Shown: piece by piece, positions 13,898 to 20,288 of the stretch
Layout of the letters: the number at the start of each line of letters is the position of its first letter
How positions within the stretch are numbered: the first letter of the stretch is position 1
Source of the DNA: J088 sp003695505 [NCBI: Candidatus Dadabacteria bacterium]
GTDB lineage: Bacteria > J088
Length of the DNA stretch: 20,288 nt
Assembly (NCBI GenBank): GCA_003695505.1
Contig: RFIY01000071.1
Location: 1 to 20,288 of the forward strand
Direction of reading: 5' to 3'
Notes under the pieces: generated by a model
Seen by the model: the letters and a program-made list of their open reading frames with translations, nothing else
The model's database searches: none
What the model was told of the DNA's origin: nothing
Program-made: the position numbers and the translations under genes

Positions 13898-15759
13898 CAG
13901 ACGTTCCCGATCAGGACGTCACGCACCCGTGCATCGAGCGCCGTACGGTGTCCGACATCGATACCCGCACCGCTCAACGCTTTGGCGGCCGCGAGCTGGA
14001 GCCGCCAGTCTTTGTGATCGAGCGCCTGTCGCAATCGCCGCTCGAACGCCTGCGGGTCAAGCCTGGTTCCAGCCCGAAGAATGGCGAGCTCGGCAACTGC
14101 GTCGCTCTGAACGGGTACCGCGAGCAGCGTGCGCACGAATGCACGACGATCCTGCACGGCGCGAAACCCCGCCAGCGCCGCCAGCACTTCGGGCCGCCGG
14201 CACGCGGCAATCAGGCGCTCGACATCCTCCTGCTTCGCACAGGGATGCACCGCCAGCATCTCGGCTGCGACACCGGCCAGAGGCGAACGCTCCTGGCACC
14301 GTCGCATCAGGAACTGCGCTGCTTCAGGGCGCTCTACCTGCAGCAGCGCGATCAAATCTGGTTCGGTCAACTGTCCCGCACGAGCGCGCGCCTCCAGTTC
14401 ATCCAGCGCGCGCTCAGGCTGCTCGCGCAGATCAAGGACAACGCGTAGCTCATCGCGTACGCCCTGCGACTTGCTGCGAAGGAACCGTGCAATCGCAGAC
14501 GGCAGCGGCTCGGGCGCCTGCTGCGCCAGGAGCAGCAGAACATCTTCGGGCAGTGATTCGAAGTCCAGATCAGAGACGATCTCATCGGCTACACCGGGCA
14601 ACTCCAGTTGCAGCTCCACGACCTGCAGTGCGGTTTTGCGAACAAGGACGTCCGGGTCACTGAGCAGGCCAGCAACAAGGCCGATGACTTTCCGCGCAAC
14701 GGGGCGCAGCGCGATCAACGCCTCAAGGCGAACCGAAGCCGCCGCGTGGGTCAGAAACGGAATCAGATCCCGCTCGGGCTGATCCGAGATTGCAGACAAC
14801 AGACGAACGGCACGCCGCGACGCCTCGTCGCCAAGCGCACGCGACGCGTGCTCACGGACGATCTCGATCGCGCCATCCATCGCCTGCAGCGCCTCGACGT
14901 AGGCCGTCGCATCGTCACCGAACAGATACAGATCGACGAGCTTGCGCGCGGCTCCCACGTCCTGCAGCGCACCGAGCAGTCGAGCAGCAGCACTGCGGTC
15001 GCCGGTCTGTTCGAGCACCTCACGCGCAGCCTGGACCCAGATGTTGCGCGGGTGCGCATGATGTTGAATCGCGGCACGATCCAGCGCCTCGAACAGGCGT
15101 GCCCCTTCGGCCAGAACAATACCGGCCATCGAGGGGTCTTCACGAACCGCCTCGGCCAGCAGAGGCCATGACGCCGCGCGTGGGAGTTGCGCCAGTGCAA
15201 CGATCGCGAACGGCGCCAGATCTTCGTCGCGAACCAGCTCCTCCAGCGTCCGCACGGCGGCGGGGGTGGCAATTTTTCCAAGGGCCGTAATGGCCGGACC
15301 GGCGGTCCAGGGATCCGTTGCACAAACCTGCTGCAATACCGGTACCGACTCTGGTTCGCCGAGCTTGCCAATCGCTTCACAGGACATGGCCGCCAGATTG
15401 GGATCCTCCGACAACGCCCAGCGATGCAGCGCCGATAACACGCGGGCGTCCTGGAATGTGGCCAGCGCGGGCGCGACAAACATGCAGCCTTCGCTGCTCA
15501 GGCCATCGAGGAGCGGTTCGAGCTGCGACCAGGCGGCAGGGCCAAGGCGCTCAAGCACTTCGATGGCGGCATTTCTCTCTGCAAAATCGTGAGCTTCGAT
15601 CCGATCAAGCAGGAATGGCAACAAGGTGTCCATCGGTTGCTGCAACAGCGCAGCGATCGCCTCCTCACGGCGGCGCAGGCCACCGTGGGCAACGCCGGCG
15701 ATCAGGCTTCCCGGATCCGACGTGCCGCCTTCACCCCGCAACTCGGGTGTTGTTGCCAC
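13897..15759 (-). CDS. HEAT-repeat protein of the chemosensory operon
   Basis: This 620-aa soluble protein consists of repeated pairs of helices rich in Ala, Leu and Arg, with recurring units such as NLAAMSCEAIGKLGEPESVPVL, PAITALGKIATPAAVRTLEEL and DVLVRKTALQVVEL. These are typical of HEAT / PBS-lyase-type repeats, a scaffold for protein contacts. It has no signal peptide, transmembrane segment or enzymatic motif that I can see. I chose GTG at 15759, which has GGGAG 5 nt upstream. A TTG at 15774 would overlap the receptor stop codon (TTGA) and add five residues. It sits between the receptor gene and cheR. A HEAT protein (Cpc7) is known in the Che7 system of Myxococcus xanthus, which does not control motility directly. 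A scaffold or output role here is inference. Confidence 0.85.
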   Translation of the reverse strand: MATTPELRGEGGTSDPGSLIAGVAHGGLRRREEAIAALLQQPMDTLLPFLLDRIEAHDFAERNAAIEVLERLGPAAWSQLEPLLDGLSSEGCMFVAPALATFQDARVLSALHRWALSEDPNLAAMSCEAIGKLGEPESVPVLQQVCATDPWTAGPAITALGKIATPAAVRTLEELVRDEDLAPFAIVALAQLPRAASWPLLAEAVREDPSMAGIVLAEGARLFEALDRAAIQHHAHPRNIWVQAAREVLEQTGDRSAAARLLGALQDVGAARKLVDLYLFGDDATAYVEALQAMDGAIEIVREHASRALGDEASRRAVRLLSAISDQPERDLIPFLTHAAASVRLEALIALRPVARKVIGLVAGLLSDPDVLVRKTALQVVELQLELPGVADEIVSDLDFESLPEDVLLLLAQQAPEPLPSAIARFLRSKSQGVRDELRVVLDLREQPERALDELEARARAGQLTEPDLIALLQVERPEAAQFLMRRCQERSPLAGVAAEMLAVHPCAKQEDVERLIAACRRPEVLAALAGFRAVQDRRAFVRTLLAVPVQSDAVAELAILRAGTRLDPQAFERRLRQALDHKDWRLQLAAAKALSGAGIDVGHRTALDARVRDVLIGNV

Positions 15760-15770
15760 TCCCGCTCCCG

Positions 15771-17861
15771 TCAAACCTGCTCGCCGGCCTCATCGGCGCT
15801 TCGGTACTGCTGCAAGGTATTGAACAGCTCCTCGGCCGTTTCGGTCAGCGATTCCGAGATCGTTGCCAGTTGCTCCATCGCCCGCAGGTTCTCGCCGGCG
15901 ATCGCAGAAATATTCTCGATGGCGATCACCACCAGTTCCCCGCCACGCTTCTGTTCCTGCGTCGCATTGGCGACCTGTAATGTGTCGCGTTTGACGTCTT
16001 CGATATAACGGACGATCTGCTGGGAGTTCGACGCCTGCTCGGTCATGGCGTCGCGGATCTGTTCCATCATCTGATTCATCGAGGAAACGGCGTCGAGGAT
16101 GCCGGTACTGGCCTCCATCTGCGCGTTCATGGCCATGTCGGCGTCGCGCAACAGGTCTCGCGTCTGCTGCGTGTGCTCCATCATCGTGTCAATGGCCGCG
16201 GTCGCGTTGTCGGCCGATTGCAGTCCGAGACGGCTGGACGCACTGCCGCGTACAGCCACCTGGTATACCTTTTCGATTTCGGTCTGGACTTCGGCCACCA
16301 CGACGCGGATCTCTCGCGTGGCTTCGAGGCTCCGCTCGGCAAGCCGGCGGACTTCGTCCGCGACCACGGCAAACCCCTGGCCGGCCTCGCCCGCGCGCGC
16401 CGCCTCGATCGCGGCATTCAGCGCGAGGATATTCGTCTGATCCGCAATGTCCTGGATCAGCGACGATATCCGTCCGATGTTTTCCGTGCGCTCGGTCAGT
16501 TTCTGAATGGCCTCGGCGCTCGCCTCCATGCTGCCGGAGAGCTCGCGCAGTTGCTGGATCGAATCGGTCACGGCCTCACGTCCGCGCGCAGCGATGTCGA
16601 CCGCCTCGTCGCCCTTGCTGGCCACCTCGTTCAGGCGCTCACTGAGCGTCCTGATGTTGGCGACCATTTCTTCGATCGTTACGGTCGTTTCTTCGACGTG
16701 CACGGCCTGCTGTTCGGTAATCGCGCCGACCTGCTCGATGCTGGTACTCATCTGCTCGACACTTGCGGAAATTTCCTCGACGCGATCCGCAAGCTGTCCG
16801 GCGCTCTCGGCCACGGTAATGATCTGTGCGGCGATTTCTTCCATACTTGACGAGGTTTCATCCGCAGCCTGGGCCTGAACCTGCGAACCTTGCAACACCT
16901 CTCGCGCGACGCCATGAATTTCGTCGGCGCCGCTGGCGACTTTTTGCGCCAGATTGCGAAGATCGCTGAATGTCCGGCGAATCACCGCCAGCGCCTGCTG
17001 CATCGCACGTCCGACTTCGCCGACCTCCGTCTGCTGTTTCAACGCGGATTCAGGCACCGCACGGTTGAACTCATTCTGAGACACCGCGGACGCGACTTCG
17101 GCCAGCGAACGCAAGGCCCGGGCCTGGGGGCGCACAATCAGACCGACACCCGCACCGACAATGGTCAGAATCAGCAACGTCAGTCCGATGGCCTGGCGTC
17201 GGAACGCGTCCAGCGCAGCTCCGACGGCCCGTTGCATGTCCACCGCGACCACCATGCGCCAGCCATTGGTGCGCTCCGGCGCCGTTGTTGCGGTTCCGTC
17301 GGCAGGCGTCGTTTCCTCGCCAGCCGAATCCAGCAACCCCAGAGCCTCCGTGTCGATGATGTCGAGTCCGTCGTCGGTTCCGCTATTCACATCGACCGAT
17401 TCCCGAATCGGCACCACAACCAGCAGGTGTTCCTTGCCCTGGATGTCGCCAACCCGCACACCGCCATCGGCAAAGATGTCGCCCAACGCAGCAACGATCT
17501 CCGCGTCCTGCGCATCGGCAAGGTCATTGGCCGCAAAGACCCATCGTTCGCCGTCGCCGTTCATCACACCGACCCAGGCGATGTCGGGATCCTGAGACAG
17601 AACGGTCTCGAGAATCCTCTGGGCAATCACACTGTCGCGGACGCCTACCGCATACTGAACGTTTTCAGCCAGAATCTGCGCCATCGTGTGATAGGAGCGC
17701 TCCGCGCGCTCCATCAGATTGGCGCGATTCAATGCGAACCAGGCAATCGCCATCGTCAATGCCGTCACCGCGACCGCGCCCAGCGCGGACGCCATCCAGA
17801 TCGCACCCAGCGTCCGAAAACGTTCGACGATGCCTCCGAGATTCAGCCGTTGATCGCTCAT
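15771..17861 (-). CDS. Methyl-accepting chemotaxis protein (transmembrane chemoreceptor)
   Basis: This chemoreceptor has 696 aa. Transmembrane helices are at about 18-43 and 223-244. They enclose a periplasmic sensor of about 180 residues with a PAS/Cache-like pattern ([19 protein letters not shown] then [12 protein letters not shown]). A low-complexity acidic/Thr-rich insert (about 155-197) interrupts it before the strand [15 protein letters not shown] domain follows (about 244-300), then a long coiled-coil signalling domain. The conserved tip lies at about 463-511, including [20 protein letters not shown] and [16 protein letters not shown]. The ligand is unknown. The ATG at 17861 overlaps the cheW stop (ATGA). 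The receptor is coded within its own signalling operon, so it is probably the dedicated input of this pathway. Confidence 0.95.
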   Translation of the reverse strand: MSDQRLNLGGIVERFRTLGAIWMASALGAVAVTALTMAIAWFALNRANLMERAERSYHTMAQILAENVQYAVGVRDSVIAQRILETVLSQDPDIAWVGVMNGDGERWVFAANDLADAQDAEIVAALGDIFADGGVRVGDIQGKEHLLVVVPIRESVDVNSGTDDGLDIIDTEALGLLDSAGEETTPADGTATTAPERTNGWRMVVAVDMQRAVGAALDAFRRQAIGLTLLILTIVGAGVGLIVRPQARALRSLAEVASAVSQNEFNRAVPESALKQQTEVGEVGRAMQQALAVIRRTFSDLRNLAQKVASGADEIHGVAREVLQGSQVQAQAADETSSSMEEIAAQIITVAESAGQLADRVEEISASVEQMSTSIEQVGAITEQQAVHVEETTVTIEEMVANIRTLSERLNEVASKGDEAVDIAARGREAVTDSIQQLRELSGSMEASAEAIQKLTERTENIGRISSLIQDIADQTNILALNAAIEAARAGEAGQGFAVVADEVRRLAERSLEATREIRVVVAEVQTEIEKVYQVAVRGSASSRLGLQSADNATAAIDTMMEHTQQTRDLLRDADMAMNAQMEASTGILDAVSSMNQMMEQIRDAMTEQASNSQQIVRYIEDVKRDTLQVANATQEQKRGGELVVIAIENISAIAGENLRAMEQLATISESLTETAEELFNTLQQYRSADEAGEQV

Positions 17862-18376
17862 TCGATGTGCTCCTTCGCCGCGCCGATCGTCGCAGCCCCG
17901 GTATCGGATTGTTCGTGGGTGTCAATCGCTTCAAGATAGCCGCTGACCGGCAATTCGATCAATGGCGTCTCATCTTCGAGACAGACGCGCCGCGCCCAGA
18001 TCAGTGGCGTGTCACCAAGATCCTGCCAGCTCTCCTGTTCAAGAAAGCGCACGCCGACCATCTGATCGACGCCAACCGCCAGGTAGCGCCCCTCCGCCTC
18101 GATGGCCACGGCCACACGGCGCGGCACCCCCTGCCCCAGCGGATCGGTCAGAGTGTAAATATCTCCCCGAAGCGCAAACACCCCCGCAATCCAGTCATCG
18201 CGGAGCCAGGGAGCGACCTTGGGCCTGTCGACGACCTCACGAATATCGCGATCCGCAATGGCGATGGTCTGGTCACCCACGCGGGCGACGAGGTGCTTGA
18301 CACGAAGGTCGACGACCGCTTCGTCGTTGAGCGAATCGTCGGCAAAACCCCAGCTCGACAGCTCGAAGTCAGCCAT
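17858..18376 (-). CDS. cheW: CheW-type coupling protein
   Basis: CheW links the receptor to CheA in the signalling array. The protein has 172 aa with one CheW domain (about 26-150). It starts with [23 protein letters not shown] and contains the typical loop region [27 protein letters not shown], followed by [20 protein letters not shown]. The N-terminal 25 residues and the C-terminal 20 residues are extensions. The ATG at 18376 has GGAGGAGG 7 nt upstream and overlaps the cheA stop by 8 bp. The domain is divergent from E. coli CheW, so this may be a pathway-specific coupling protein. A symbol with a suffix may be used if another cheW exists in the genome. Confidence 0.88.
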   Translation of the reverse strand: MADFELSSWGFADDSLNDEAVVDLRVKHLVARVGDQTIAIADRDIREVVDRPKVAPWLRDDWIAGVFALRGDIYTLTDPLGQGVPRRVAVAIEAEGRYLAVGVDQMVGVRFLEQESWQDLGDTPLIWARRVCLEDETPLIELPVSGYLEAIDTHEQSDTGAATIGAAKEHIE

Positions 18377-20207
18377 TGCCAGCCTCCTCCCGGCTTAGCT
18401 GAAGGAATGCGCGCAACCGCCCGGCGTCCAGAATCAGGCTGACGTAGCCATTTCCCAGCACCGTGGCGCCGGAAAAGGGCCCATGTGCAAGCGTCCTGTC
18501 GCGCAACGGATGAAGGACGGCCTGGCTTTTGCCGATGATTCGCCGAATCGGTACACAAATCGAGCCCGCACTCTCTTCAAGAATGAGGACATAACCTTCG
18601 CCGCTGATCGCGGCCTCTTCTTCGGTCGCAACAAACGCGCCGTCGACAAGCCACTGCTCGAGACGGACGTACGGCAACAATTCCTCACGCCAGCGATAAC
18701 GCGCCTCACCTGCCGGATGCAGCAGCGCAGCGGCCTCGAACCGACGGGTCTCGATGATCCGCCGCAATGGTACCGAAATGACATTGCCCCGCACCTCGAC
18801 ATGCAGCAGTTCCGCGACGGCCGTTGAAATCGGCACATGCAATTCGAAACGGCTGCCTTCACCAGGTGTGGATTCCAGTCGCACCGTTCCGCCAAGCGCC
18901 CGCACGGTTCGCTCAACGACATCCAGTCCGACGCCGCGCCCCGACAACTCGGTCGCCTGATCTCGGGTCGAGAATCCAGACAGAAACAGCCACCGCAGAA
19001 CCGTATCCTCATCCGCCGCGGCCGCCTCTTCCGCACTCATCAGACCACGAGCGACAACCTTCTTGCGGATCTGGGCGGTATCGATGCCACGACCATCGTC
19101 TTCGATCTCGATCTGAACGTGATCACCGCGCCCCTGTGCCCTGACGATGACGAGTCCCTGCTCCGGCTTGCCCGCCGCGAGCCGCTCTTCGGGCGTCTCG
19201 ATTCCGTGGTCAACCGCGTTCCGCACAAGGTGGACAAGCACTTCTGACAACTGATCGACGACTGACTTATCCGCTTCGGTCGCCTCGCCGTCGATCACGA
19301 CCTGGACGCGCTTGCCGGTCTTGCCCGCGGCATCACGAACGATCCGAGGTACGCGCCGCAGAATCGCCGACAGTCCCAGCAGACGAATGCGCGTCGTTTG
19401 TCCCTGAACGCGCCGAACGCGCGCAGAAAGGTGATCGAGGCGATCAAGCACGGCCCGCTGCTCGACCCGGTCGAGATGTTGCAGCACTTCATTCTCGAGA
19501 AAATCGTGCAGCGCATTGTAGGACAGGATCAGGTCTCCGACCTCGCGCTGCAACTGATCGAGCTTGTCGGTCGAAACCCGCAAGGTCGCATCAAGAACCA
19601 CATCGCCCTGCCGTTCGGTGGCGTCATCTGCTGTGCGCGCCGCACCGGACCCAGATGGAGCCGCCGCCCCACCAGCTGCTTCGGGCGCCGACACACCTTC
19701 GCCCTGGTCGAGTGAACCCAGCAGATCATCTGCAAGCCCGAATGATGGCAAAGACTTCGCGGACGATTCCGGCTGCTCGCCCGACATCTGGCTCCCCGCC
19801 CCTGGTGCGGCACGAACATCCCCTGCGGCAGCAGCCGTCATCCAGTCGGTCCACGGTGCGAGGCCAGGCGCATCGTCGGCGCCCTCGCGAACTGCCCCAA
19901 GCCCCTGTTTCAGGGCGTCCAGCATGTCGAACAGACCCGCAAGAAAGTTCCGATCGGCCGGGGTGTCCGCCTTGATCAGCTCCTCAAGCGCGTGTACCAG
20001 AGACGACACCGCCGCCATGCCAAGCATCCCGGCATTGCCCTTGAATGTGTGCAATGGCCTCAACAACGGCTGCAACACCCCCAGTTGCACGGCACCCGCC
20101 TCGGCCTCCTGCTCCAGGACGATCAGACGTGTCTCCAGCTCGATGAGTACATCCTCGGTCTCGGCGAGAAATGCCTCGATCAGATCGCGTATGTCATCAA
20201 ACTCCAC
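18369..20207 (-). CDS. cheA: Chemotaxis histidine kinase CheA
   Basis: CheA autophosphorylates in response to receptor state and passes the phosphate to response regulators. The 612-aa protein begins with an Hpt (P1) domain whose phospho-histidine is His53 in HTFKGNAGMLG. A low-complexity Ala/Gly/Ser linker (about 120-200) follows, without a clear P2 CheY/CheB-binding domain. The P3 dimerisation helices (about 205-290) come next. The ATPase domain has the N-box HLVRNAVDHG (326-335), G1 DDGRGID (370-376), the FSTRDQ lid region and G2 GRGVGLD (423-429). A C-terminal CheW-like P5 domain (about 460-600) ends the protein. The start is GTG at 20207 with GGGAG 4 nt upstream. It is the first gene of the operon in the window. 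Confidence 0.95.
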   Translation of the reverse strand: MEFDDIRDLIEAFLAETEDVLIELETRLIVLEQEAEAGAVQLGVLQPLLRPLHTFKGNAGMLGMAAVSSLVHALEELIKADTPADRNFLAGLFDMLDALKQGLGAVREGADDAPGLAPWTDWMTAAAAGDVRAAPGAGSQMSGEQPESSAKSLPSFGLADDLLGSLDQGEGVSAPEAAGGAAAPSGSGAARTADDATERQGDVVLDATLRVSTDKLDQLQREVGDLILSYNALHDFLENEVLQHLDRVEQRAVLDRLDHLSARVRRVQGQTTRIRLLGLSAILRRVPRIVRDAAGKTGKRVQVVIDGEATEADKSVVDQLSEVLVHLVRNAVDHGIETPEERLAAGKPEQGLVIVRAQGRGDHVQIEIEDDGRGIDTAQIRKKVVARGLMSAEEAAAADEDTVLRWLFLSGFSTRDQATELSGRGVGLDVVERTVRALGGTVRLESTPGEGSRFELHVPISTAVAELLHVEVRGNVISVPLRRIIETRRFEAAALLHPAGEARYRWREELLPYVRLEQWLVDGAFVATEEEAAISGEGYVLILEESAGSICVPIRRIIGKSQAVLHPLRDRTLAHGPFSGATVLGNGYVSLILDAGRLRAFLQLSREEAGNG

Positions 20208-20288
20208 GGCACTCCCGGTAGGTCTGCGTCTCGGGCCGAAACGGATACAAACAACATTCTATATGGCCGCGCCCAGAAACACACGCGC
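20208..20288 (-). promoter_or_regulatory. Upstream region of the chemosensory operon
   Basis: These 81 bp upstream of cheA contain the Shine-Dalgarno sequence GGGAG and an A/T-rich patch, TATAGAAT, on the minus strand (about 20254-20264) that could be a -10 box. No good -35 box is visible at the right distance. No cheY start or other gene is seen before the window ends. Confidence 0.3.

Noticed and set aside
13079-14017. A 312-codon + strand frame opposite cheR
   Set aside because: It is antisense to cheR, which has full family motifs; no features of its own.

Overview
The window looks like chromosomal DNA of a high-G+C proteobacterium, most likely a gammaproteobacterium. The mfd, aroB, QueC/QueE and BamE-like sequences resemble that class. 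A placement near Salinisphaerales or Nevskiales is only a guess. There is no phage, IS, CRISPR, tRNA or rRNA signature. Almost everything is coded on the minus strand; the exception is one outer-membrane-type lipoprotein gene.

Region 1 (1-3428) is a compact minus-strand operon, read panB-panC-panD-queD-like-queC. It makes pantothenate (PanB, PanC and PanD) and preQ0 (QueC). The fourth gene is a QueD/PTPS-fold protein in which the three zinc histidines and the catalytic cysteine of real QueD all appear to be replaced. A REP-like dispersed repeat lies at each end of the operon, in the same orientation (1-234 and 3670-3914). One of its hairpins differs between copies by a compensatory base-pair swap.

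Region 2 (3429-7853) starts with a 670-bp non-coding stretch holding repeat copy 2 and two promoters. It continues with the + strand lipoprotein gene (4097-5014), convergent with aroB. Upstream of aroB lie a small BamE-like envelope protein gene and an acyl-CoA dehydrogenase gene. The dehydrogenase promoter has a perfect -35 box that overlaps the mfd stop codon, and a TetR-type palindrome sits over its predicted start site. The lipoprotein and BamE-like genes each have a promoter whose -10 box ends exactly 7 nt before the ATG, which suggests leaderless mRNAs.

Region 3 (7850-11927) is queE-mfd, translationally overlapping. It is preceded by a 39-nt near-perfect hairpin that separates it from the chemosensory operon. 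queE makes the substrate of QueC, so the queuosine precursor pathway is split across the window.

Region 4 (11928-20207) is a complete-looking chemosensory operon, read cheA-cheW-mcp-HEAT protein-cheR-cheB, with start and stop codons overlapping or a few bases apart. It has kinase, coupling protein, receptor and both adaptation enzymes, but no CheY. The HEAT-repeat protein sits in the middle of the operon and may be an output or scaffold component, as reported for HEAT proteins in some alternative (non-flagellar) chemosensory systems.
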